Shown here: positions 1 to 10,800 of the stretch, in pieces
Numbering within the stretch: position 1 is the first letter of the stretch
Layout: each line of letters opens with the position of its first letter
Assembly: GCA_905147135.1 (NCBI GenBank)
Contig: LR990045.1
Location: forward strand, 20,312,173 to 20,376,172
Direction: 5' to 3'
Length of the DNA stretch: 64,000 nt
From: Blastobasis lacticolella
Taxonomy: Eukaryota > Arthropoda > Insecta > Lepidoptera > Blastobasidae
Made by a program: the position numbers and the translations under genes
The notes under the pieces: generated by a model
The model's input: the letters and a program-made list of their open reading frames with translations, nothing else
Databases searched by the model: none
What the model was told of the DNA's origin: nothing

Positions 1-1130
1 AAAATCGTACTAATATTTACAGATAAACATTACAATAGGATACGTTAAAACCATTTACAGGGCTATTCCATTGCTATTTAAAAATCATTCAATAACATAA
101 TATATTTAAATAGAAATAATCAGTTTATAAAAGTCATAATCAAAATATAGTCATCTCATCACATGGCTTGTTAAATCTAATATTAAGGCAACGTAACAAA
201 AATAAATAAGAATATTTACTGTATAACAACGTCTGTTCAACGAGGCACTGGGGCTTCACGAAGCGACCGATTTGTATGAATAAGTACAATCCGATGTAAA
301 CTCGAACAGGAAACTATCACCATAAGGTTGAAGTGCTGTTGCACGTCATAAAACAATAAGGTTCATTTTCCCTTGCAATGACATGATGGGCTCGACCTTA
401 GCGACATTTTGGTGACACAGGAAATTTTGACAAAACTTTCTTGGCCGACCATATACTGCACCAAACTACTATAGAACTAAACCAATATATATTTCATTTA
501 TTTGAATTTGCTTACCGGTTTTTCGATAACATTGCTGCTTTTATCCATTTTTTAATTCATAAGTAACATATTAAAATTAAAGCTTAAAGTCGTAATGTTA
601 CAATAAAAAAACGGTTTAAAAGTTTGTAAATAAATTGTTCAAACCCCTTACGTTTATTATTGTGCAAATTTAAAGTCTCGATCAATCGTTATTTTCTAAC
701 GAAGGCGATTACAGTTATTATCTTTTATCGTTGGTTTCCATATTTATTTACACCCACAAAAAACGTCAATTTTGTAGTTAATAATGCCCCAATTTGCACT
801 ACAAACTGTAAATACAAACAATAGCTTCGTCAGACCTCCGGTGTCTGCTTCCTACCGTTATCTTACCAAATACGTCTAATATATCACTCACAAATAAATA
901 CGTACTAAGCCTTATTTCACTGAACATGGCTGAATATTTTAAATAAACAATAAAGGGATCAATTCCCAAACCTAATACAAAGTACTGATAAAAACTATTT
1001 ATACTCCGCGTAAATTCCCATTTCAAATAGTCAGACATATTTGACTTTGTCTAACTACAGGTTGGAGCAAACATGGTCAATGTTCTAACAACTCGTCGTA
1101 CTCCGTTTGAAAGACACCCTTGTGTCGAGT
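1..1130. other. AT-rich DNA downstream of the myosin gene
   Basis: No gene, RNA or recognisable transposon seen. Short reading frames here lack coding character. It may include distal 3' UTR. Confidence 0.5.
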
Positions 1131-1162
1131 GTATAACGTGTGTGTTACTTGTGCGCGTTGTG

Positions 1163-1168
1163 TTTATT
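1163..1168 (-). terminator. Candidate poly(A) signal AATAAA
   Basis: An AATAAA on the minus strand lies about 500 bases after the myosin stop codon and would give a roughly 0.5 kb 3' UTR. No GT-rich downstream element is obvious, and other AATAAA sites occur further left in AT-rich DNA, so this is only a candidate. Confidence 0.3.
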
Positions 1169-1338
1169 TTTGTGTTAATACACAAATGTGATTTTTTGGT
1201 GCGTCCGTTGTGTGTATTAACTGGTATATTATATAGTGTATGATGGAGATGTGTGTTGTTACTCTCGGTGTATTGTGTATAACGACTAGGTGTGTATTGT
1301 TAAGTTTTAGCGCGGCCCTATGTTGTGTCGGTATATGT

Positions 1339-1450
1339 GCAACTATTTAGCGTGTTGTGTATTCGTGCAACGATTTAGTGTACTGTGTATTCGCGCAACG
1401 ATCCGGTGCTGTGTATTTACACGGCGATACGGTGTTGTGCCTCGACGCTG
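1339..1450. repeat. Short tandem repeat in the 3' UTR
   Basis: Three to four imperfect units of about 28-30 bp, each with a GCAACGATTTAGTG-like core followed by TGTGTATTC. It merges into the GT-rich repeats derived from the end of the last exon. Confidence 0.55.
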
Positions 1451-1475
1451 TGTCTCAGCTGGTGTTTCGTGTTAA

Positions 1476-1650
1476 GTGCTACGCACGCTCGATGGGATGT
1501 GTATTCTGTATCGGTGCCACTGTTGTGTCCTCTAACACGCAAGGACTCGACGAATCTCGACGTAGTATACTGTGTTGTGTGCTACGCACGCCGTGGTCAG
1601 ATGGTATGTGTATTGTTCGTTGTGTGTATTTTGTAGACTCGACTCTATGT
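1476..1650 (-). repeat. Decayed tandem copies of the myosin stop-codon region
   Basis: The plus-strand end of the coding region reads GTGCTACGC, then CTGGCCGGATGGTAGGTG (1662-1694). Related strings occur at about 1579 (GTGCTACGC, GGTCAGATGGTATGTG) and 1477 (GTGCTACGC, GATGGGATGTG), with shared GACTCGAC and TGTTGTGT between units. Periods are about 86 and 103 bp. The second copy is strongly diverged. Confidence 0.5.
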
Positions 1651-1665
1651 GGTGTCTGTGTGGTG

Positions 1666-1846
1666 CTACGCTCTCGCGCTGGCCGGATGGTAGGTGATGA
1701 CGTTGTGCGCGTGCGTGAAAGCCGGCGCGGGGGCGGCGGGGGCGGCGGGGGGCGCGGCGGCTTGTAATGCTCGGGTCTTCCCCCCGAGCGTGCATCGGGT
1801 GGTGGCCCCACTCTCCACCTCTACGGGGAGCTCGCCGCCGCAAGCC
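1666..1846 (-). CDS. Myo31DF: Myosin ID exon 17: C-terminus
   Basis: Residues 918-976 and a TAG stop, with the first base completing Leu917. The acceptor is CTCCCACAG. It has [20 protein letters not shown], a low-complexity Ala/Pro stretch of about 16 residues, then [11 protein letters not shown] near the end, comparable in position to the FTKNRSGF end of vertebrate MYO1D. The Ala/Pro run (GCC/CCC repeats) is not present in the vertebrate protein as I recall it. The last bases of this exon recur downstream in the 3' UTR. Confidence 0.88.
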
Positions 1847-4800
1847 CTGTGGGAGGAATTAATATATGATGTACACTGCCACACACATATAAACATACAT
1901 CAATATTTGTATTTCAGTGCCTGAACTAACTAAATGCAATGAAATGGAATGGAATGGAACTGGAACTCTCTGTCTGAGTCATTGTTCCCCGATAAGTATA
2001 ACCTTGGGGTCTACAAATCAAGAGTGAATAGGTATCTTCTAGACACGCAGGCAGATGTAGCATCTTCGACCTCATCGTCGCTCCATCAGGTGAGTTGAGG
2101 TCAAATGCAAGCCAATTGCTAATAAAAAAATGTGTGAATCGCGTAATGTAATTAATTACCTAACATGGATAGAGAGATATTGTATCATACATTTTGACAT
2201 TAAATTTTAACTATTGACATTCATTTTATGAGTGACATTAATAAAGACATTATAATAATCGAATTTGTAACTAATAATATTGAATAACATTTCTGAAATA
2301 AAAGGTACCTGCTAGAATTTAATGTCATATTGTAAGTACTTATTTTAATTGGCACATACATTTTCAATTTATGAAATCATCATCATCATTGTCAACATCT
2401 TGGCTTTATTTTAATTTGTGAAATAACTAAACCAATCAATCGACACTCACAAGTGATACCGATGCGCCAGCACTCCAACCAGCTCCCCCACCAGGTCCGG
2501 GGGGCTTCCGGCTCCTGAGGGCGGCTGCAATCCTGCCACCAGGTCGTTTCTGGCGCCCGGCACCGATACCACTACTAGTTGCAGGCCTGACGATAGCACG
2601 CGGATGCCGCCCACCTACGGAGAGGATGATATATTTTATATAACGTTTATATAACCTAGACCTAGAGCGATTTGCTAAGTGCACGAAGGATGTCAAAGTA
2701 ACTGTATATAGAACATTTGGTCAATGTTTGGACGACCTGAGTGGTTTAATGGTCTGTCACGCAAGAGGTCCCGGGTTCGATTCCCGGCCGGGCAGAAATT
2801 GAAATGATGAATTTTAATTTCTGTTACGGGTCAGGGTGTCCTATGTATAATAAGTATGTATTTAAAAGTATTTAAATAGTATATCAGTTATCTAGCACCC
2901 ATAGTACAAGCTTTGCTTAGTTTGGGGCTAGATGGCGCTGTGTGAATTTGTCCACGAATATTTATTTATTTATTTAATGTTTCTTTCCAGCTCTGGACCA
3001 CACAAGAAGAGCCTTTGGCATTCTTCGAATTCAGTACAATGATACATTTCGCATCATGATGCGCCTACCGAGGAATTGCTGTGCGTCTGAGATGTTTACT
3101 CAAGCAGGGGTCCCTGACTAGTAGGATTGCTTTCATGTGGCAGAGGGTACGTGACCCAGGTAACAAAATATTGCAATTAATCGCGTGTAAAAAAAAATAA
3201 TCATCTTGGCGTTAATGTCCCGGTTGTGCTCTCGCGCACGAGGGCCCGGGGTCTGCCGTGACCATGATCCAGGATTTGGCAGGTCAGGTAATTACAGCGG
3301 AGTGACTGCCATCTGACCACCATGACCCTGCTTCCAGGGGAACCTGACCAGATTGGATCATGGTTACACATCCAGTCGCCTGAATGTGCAGGTTTCATCA
3401 CGATGTATTCCCTCACCGTAAGAGCATCGGTTAGTATTCAACTAATGTACATAACTCAGAAACAGTCATTGGTACATGGCCGGAGCGGAATTCGAACCCG
3501 GTACCTCTGGCTTACGAGTCGGATACTCTAACCGTTCGGCCACCGATGATCTTCGGCCACCGATGCTCTCAATTAATCGCGTGTGACTGTAGGAATCAAT
3601 TCTACAAGCATTAACTAGCTTGCACCAGAGTGTGAACAAAAATTACAAAAAGGCTGTAGATATTGTACCTACTCAATACTGTAATAACTGAATTTATTAT
3701 TATATTTAGTTTTAATTTTTATATTGTACATTATGGGGCTTTTCCTGAAATAAATAATGAATTATCATTATAATTAGGCACGCTAAGGAATGGAACACAT
3801 TGTCTGCGAATGTGTTCTATATTCATTATAATCTGGACGCCTTCAAGGCTAGAGTGAATAGGCTGTTCCTAGACAGGCATGCTCTGTCTGCGACCGGATC
3901 GTGTGTGTGGTGGGTTTCTGTCTATATTGGCTCTTCAGTCCACGCGTCCGAACCAACCCCGTGTCCAAACCAACCAACCAAAAACGTGTCAAGGACCATT
4001 ATCTATCTCTGTCTAGTTGTACATAGATATGTATGTATAGTATTGTATTATTAATATAAATTTATATTGTATTTATTATATTTTATTTGAGAAGATAAGT
4101 ATGTTTAAGTATTTTAGTATGTATTCTATATCGCGCACGTCGATCTGCTTTACTTATCTCATCTCTCTTCTATAGGCCTGCTGGAAGAAATTTCATTTGG
4201 AAATAAGTAGTGCCTGTTGTGTCGTCTATATGTATTATGTTTCTCTATGTATTTTACTGTGTGCAATAAAATGTTAAATAAATAAAATAAATAAATAACC
4301 CCAAGCACCAACCTCCGTGATAGGCGTGGGCTTCTTCAGCGGCTTGAAAGTATGTGCGTCCAGCTTGTACACAGCCGAGTCCGTGATCAGAAGACAGCGC
4401 TCCGCCATCTTGTTGTGTCGGTTAAACTTGTGCACGCGACACGAGAATATTGGCTTTCCGATGCTCTGGGACCTCTGCAGCGAGGCTATCACCGACTTGT
4501 ATTGCGCTAGAATAGGAGATGTAGAATAGAATAGAATTTATTTGGCCATACATACACATACAACTTATAAGTAACACAAAAGAAGAAACTTGTTTCTGAC
4601 GACGAACTACTGCCTAACTAATTACTAACTAAAGCCGCATTGCTGCTGTAACGCCAAGGTCATGGCTCAGCACAGTGTCGCATGAGAGAGTAACACACTG
4701 ATATGCTGCCAAGACCCGCAAAGAAGAAGTCTTAAAGAGTTGTGGTCTTAAATACATGTTTAAGAAGCTTCTAGATAGGTAAAGTTTTCCTGCAATTTGT

Positions 4801-7800
4801 GGCTGGGATATTATCACTTCGTTACTCGCGGCGATCTTCACGTCGATTATAAAGGACCAACTATGCCACAACATGCAACAAAAATAGAAAAAGCGATTAC
4901 CAAAATTAGCTGGTAGGGCTGGCCACTGGAATATAGCCACATATTGCAGTAAAATATTACTCGTGTAGAAGCAAAATAAAGGCATATTTCTTAAGTCTTA
5001 TCTTTATACAAATTGGCCGATTCTAAAAATTACCTTTTCATTGGTATACAGACGTCTCACAGCGTGCGAACCGAATTTGAACCTTATATGCACGGAAAGA
5101 AGATAGCATTCACCCGCCTTAAGCTAGCTAGTAGGCGCACTCTAATTTGGACCTTATGTTCTTACACGTAGAGTGCTCACAAGCCGAGTCATTATCACCG
5201 CCGACGAGGCATTCCCTGAGCCAGTCGCGCGCAGTGTGGACACTCTAATTTGGACCTTACGTCCATACGCATAGAGTGCATCCTCACCGGCCTTGTCGTT
5301 GTAGCTGTCTACGGCGAGGTAGTCCCCGAGCCAGTCCCTTGCGGCGCCCCACAGCGCGCGGCGGCCGCGCAGGGCCGAGGCCGCGCTGATCTTCAGCTTC
5401 AGCTGGGGCCATTGGGCTCGCGGCACCGGCTGCGAAATCAAATTCAAACATTTAGAATAAAGCTATTGAGTCGAAGTTAAAGTCAAAGACATGTATTTGA
5501 GTGGGAGTTAGTGGTGGGGTGTTATCCGTGATAATAGTCAAGGCGGCATTTCTCTCATCTATATATCTCCTCTCTCTGTCCCTTTCTATTTCCACCGTGG
5601 TGCACGCGCCGACGACACGTCCGCCGTGCGCTGTGGTCATACGAGTCTGCTAAGTTGGAACCCGGCGCAAGGATATTTATAAGCCTGTGAGAGAGAGGGC
5701 GGTATCGCCCGTTTCGCTTCGTCCAGAGACAGCTGTCATGGATGCAGCAACGTTGTGCGTTATCTGTCACCCAACATTTGGGATACTGTAATTTTGTATA
5801 CAGATAGCTATTGCAAATAAAATTATTCATTCCATCGTAACATTAAATTTTACTAAGCTTCTGTCTCTGCTACTGTCTCTCTTTCACTATTCTCCCCATA
5901 TTCTCCCTCCATGTGTGTGTATGTGTCTGTACTGTGTCTGTCCACCCACCTTGAGTACGAGATACGCCCGCCAGCGGCGATAGGCCGCCACCAGCAGTTG
6001 CGACCTCACGCCGCGCGGCGCGGGCGGCCATTGCCGGACGAGGCCGCGGCCGCGGGACAGTTCCCCTTGTAGCTCGCGGATGTATTGACGGTAGCGGTAG
6101 CGTCTGACGGGATAGGATGGTAACGAGCATTAGTAGTCTGGTGGTAGCCCGTGAACTCATAGTCCATTGGACTTCAGTGGAAAGAATGTCGTATGTGGTT
6201 AAGGATCTCGTCGGATTGGTCGCATGGGTACTTTCAAAATACCAGTTTAAATTAGAGCTCTCCGTTAAAGTAGTTTCCTACGAAACCAGAGGTCAGCCTT
6301 AACTGGTCGTACATCCATACTAAGGTAGACCCTTCGATGCCAGCATTTCCTATTAAACCAGGGGTCTGGTGTAAGTGGTGGTACCTCCAAGCGTTGGCGA
6401 TGGTGAGCGCGGCACGCAGTTTCTTATACCGCATACGGGCCAAAGCACCTCGCCAGAGCTTCTGAAGAAGGATCACGATGGAAGGAAGTAAAGCTGCGCG
6501 GGCTGCCTCCAGACCGTGCAGGGTTTGGGCACTCCTGTAGAATAAAAAAAAAATTGACGATATACAATCGGCCTTCAAAGGTAATTATCGCTGTACAGTG
6601 CTACAAACTTATCTGACCCGGTGGCCAAAAAGGAACTATGGCTTCATTTTGAAATGACATGTCAAATCAACACAGCAACGCCGTCACCGGATCAGAAAAT
6701 TTTGTGACATTGTAAGTAATAACTGTTTTGATTCGGACTACAGACTACTACTACTACTTTTAATATGTAAAATAATGACTTGTAACGAATGTTATTAATA
6801 AATTATGATTACTAGCATAATCTATACGTAGTACAAATAAAGTCACTTTCCAGTCGTCAGTATGTACTGTCTATGTATATATGTATGTGCGCGCGAGTTC
6901 ATGTCTATCTGGCACGACCGCCATTTAATTAATTCGAGTAGCGATAGCGATGTCTAATTCGTTCAAGTTAGACGGTCGGGCCCGTTGGACATGAACTCGC
7001 GCGCGTTCTGTATGTATGTATGTACGCTTAGATCATTTAAACTACGCAACGGATTTAATGCGGTTTTCAACAATGGATAGAATGATTGAAGAGAACGATT
7101 TACTGAAAAGAAAAAAAGAGTGTTTTACATTATGATTCACATCAATTTGACACAAAACTGCATCGTCGCTGTCGCTTCGGAATTGACACGGCAATTGAAA
7201 ATGGCGTCACTTATTCCAGGGTCCTTACCGCGTATCTCGAATTAAACGTCGCCATCTTTAGCCTAAAGCCGTTGGTCCCTGTCCCTACAGGCTAAGCGAC
7301 GTACAATTCGAGTTAGGCGGTAAGGCCTCAGTTTTGGCCATATCAGATAAGTTTGTGCCCCTCTAACATTAATCACAATACGAATTACTCAATATGTCCT
7401 TTTCAGACCTCCAAAAACCCACCTGATAAACAGCTTGGTATGCCCGTACTGCACATCAAAATTGTATAAAGAGTTATTATATTACCTACAAAGTCACAAA
7501 TTTACTGATCCGGTGACGGCGTTGCTGTGTTGGCTTTGACATATCATTTCAAATTAATATCAAAATTTTCGTTTCAGTTCCGTTTTTGGCGACCAGATAG
7601 GTTTGTGCCCCTCTAACATTAATCACAATATGAAACATTCAATATGTCCTTTTCAGGCCCTCAAAAACCCACGTGATAAACAGTTTGGTATGCCCGTACT
7701 GCACAACAGTGATAAGTTAGTGACACTCTAATATTAATCATAACATGAAGCCTTTTGGAGCCATAAACCCCATCTGATAAACAGCTTCGTATGCCCGCAC

Positions 7801-10800
7801 TGCACATCAGTGATAAGTTTGTGGCACTCTAATATTAATCATAACATGAAGCCTTTTGGAGCCATAAACCCCACCTGATAAACAGCTTCGTATGCCCGTA
7901 CTGCCACATCAGTGATAAGTTAGTGGCACTCTAATATAAATCATAACACTCAACCTTTTTAGAAACCCAAAAACCCACCTGATAAACAGCTTCATATGTC
8001 CGTACTGCACATCAGCGATAAGTTAGTGATACTCTAATATTAATCACAACATGAAGCCTTTTGGACCAATAAACCCCATCTGATAAACAGCTTGGTATGC
8101 CCATATTGCACAACAGTGATAAGTTTGTGGCTATCTAATATGAATCATAACATGAAGCCTTTTAGATAGATAGATATGTATGTGACACTCTCTCTCCTTA
8201 TTCCACACAAAATTACAAAAAAAAAGAAATTTTAACAGGTATTTTCAAACATTGTGGGCAGAGGCCTAAAAACCCACCTGATAAACAGCTTCGTATGTCC
8301 GTACTGCACATCAGTCAATTGCAGATCCTTCAGCAGGACCATAACAGCATCCTTATCGTTGTTGCCACGGAAGTTGGGCCAGGTGTACTGGGACAGCATC
8401 TTGTACCGCTTTAGGAAGCGATCGTAGCGCTGTCTTGATGCGAACCCTGCTCGCCGGACGCGAACGTTCTCGACTAGGCCAAGGTAGGAGACTTGGTGGC
8501 GGACCTGGGTGACAATTTTTTTTGTTTTATGGACAGCTTTTGGTGGCATTTCACTTCTCTAACCTAACAAAAAATAATGACATTAGAGTTTATGTCCCGG
8601 TTGTGCACTTGCGTAGGGCCTGGGGTTTGCCTTGACCATGATCTAGGATTTGGCAGATCAGATAATTACAGAGGAGCGCCTGCCATCCGACCTCTGTGAC
8701 CCTGCTACCAGGGGAACCTGACCGGGATCATGATTACACATTTAGTCGCCTGAATGTGCAGGTTTCGTCACAATGTTTTCCCTCACCGTAAGAGCATCGG
8801 TTAGCATATTACATAATATACATAACTCAGAAAAGTCATGTTAGTAAATATAAAGCCAAAACTATTAGATGTGAAATTTACAATAGTACGATATATTGTA
8901 GTGGTAATCCTTGGAAGTATAAAAAAAATAAAAGATCTTGACGAATTGAGAATCTCTGGAAGTCAGTTAAAAAGTGTCCGTCGTGGGTCGTCCAGCACGG
9001 CTACCACATGTTGCTCTCGCGCGCGATAAGCGACATAGGTATTGATATCTCTTTCATCTTAGTATTGAGAGAAGGTAACAAACGCTCTCTCGCGGCGCGA
9101 GCTGTGTCGCGGACACACTTGTGCCAGCCCAGCAAATGTAAAAATATCAGGGGCCTAATTCTGACGTGTGATAGTTACGTCATTTGACATAATTCACCAT
9201 CATTTAGCTAAAAATTTCAATTAAAAATGTAATTTAAAACGATCTTTGACAATGAAGGATTAGCGAAAATCGTTGCAAATTAGTTTTTGCTAATAAAAAG
9301 AGATTCAGTGTCTTTTTAACAGACATTTGTGGCCAGGCATAATGTCTAAAGTCGATGCGCGAGCATCCGATCCAATCCAATCGAATCATGTGACGTTACG
9401 TACAGAACATTCGTCCCAGTCTGGACTCTCGGCATCTAGTTCACTATATGGTAGAGCTCGTCTAATCTAAAATGCCGCGCCCCACTATCGCATTACCGCA
9501 CACAAGCAAGTTTAAAATATGGACGCAATACATATACAAATGCCGTTGTAATTGGTCATTCAGTTGCCGGTGAGCGGAGCAGTCGACGCTCCCACCACCT
9601 CCCACACAGATGAAGTGTCGTTATCAATATTTGCACTCACACATCGAAATCAACTAACTAAGTAGTGGGCGCGTCATTTTAGACTAGAGGTCTACCTAGA
9701 GTAAAAAAAAGCTCGTACCAGCTGTTGGTCCCAGGTGTGCGGCACCTGCAGCGGGTTGGGCTTGACGCAGCGCACGTAGAACGGCTCCTTGCGGGACAGC
9801 CCCAGCGCCAGCGCCGCCATCGACGCGCGGAACAGCGACGCCGCCGACAGGGGACGCTTAGAGGTCTACGAGGAAAAATAATTAAATTCGATAGGGTTTT
9901 TAAGGTTCCAGATAGCGCTTGTGGGGCGTGAGATCTGTAGGCCAAAAATTCTCTGATTTCAATGAGAGAAATTGTTACTTTGCGATTACGTATGATCGAT
10001 TTCATAGATACAATTTATTGCAATGGAACTTCGTTAGCAACTGAACCCATGAAATCGGTAATACGGAATCGCAATAGTAACCATTTTAATCATTAAAATC
10101 AGAGAATTGTCGGCAACATTACTGGTTTGTTGGTTTTTTATTGCTTAGTGCACCACCACCATTTCTAATGCGTACGATTATATGACAATGATTATAATCA
10201 ACAGATAAGATGAACTCAATATCAGATGAGCTGTCTGTTTAGTAGTAGTACAAAGAATAACACCCGTTTTCACTACACTGAATAAGAAACTCTTATCTTT
10301 ATTTTTACCAAGCTTCTACCTCTAGGCAACCTTCCGGTTTTATCTATGGATTCGCATTATACTGTTTGTAAACTGCAGAGTGCCACAAAGTTATCTGAAC
10401 CGGCGACGGCGTCGCTGTTGTTGACACCAAAGACACATTTGAAAATACTTAATTCCAGTGTCAGATAAGTTTACTGCGGGAAACAGAACGCTAATGTCAT
10501 TTTAGGCAATGCTTAAGGACTAAGCACCGCCCAATAGATTTCCTAATTTTAGGAGTTATCTAACGGCGATAGATATTTCCTAGTCGGTGAAACATATTTT
10601 CGTCTTAAGCAATTCCTAAGTATTTAGGCATTGGATTAGGCGAATCCTATGTTTAGTGTAAACGGGAATAAGTGTCGCATACCTTCTGTATATTAGCCGC
10701 GCCTTCCGGCCACATGGCCGACAGGGACTGGTTGTTGGAGCCGTGCAGCAACCTTTTAAGGTCCTGCCAGAGCGAGTCCTTGTTCTTGTCCATGAAGCCG

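Noticed and set aside
1357..1924. Several overlapping open frames on both strands around the last myosin exon
   Set aside because: They are shadows of the GC-rich terminal exon and its GT-rich repeats; only the minus frame ending at 1666 fits the exon 16 splice phase.
2733..2800. tRNA gene candidates (here and at the heads of other SINEs, for example 32470)
   Set aside because: Box A and box B are present but no cloverleaf stems or anticodon loop fit, and the same heads recur with SINE bodies.
4629..4985. 118-codon minus-strand open frame
   Set aside because: Lies in the 3' part of an antisense retrotransposon ending in a (TTCTA)n tail; no domain seen.
7421..8312. CRISPR-like regularly spaced repeat
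   Set aside because: Eukaryotic host gene context; both repeat and spacer parts are conserved between units and the repeat is an exon end.
9857..9865. Alternative acceptor for exon 10 (CTAAG nine bases downstream)
   Set aside because: The outer CCTCGTAG has the better pyrimidine tract and retains the conserved TSK before RPLSAA.
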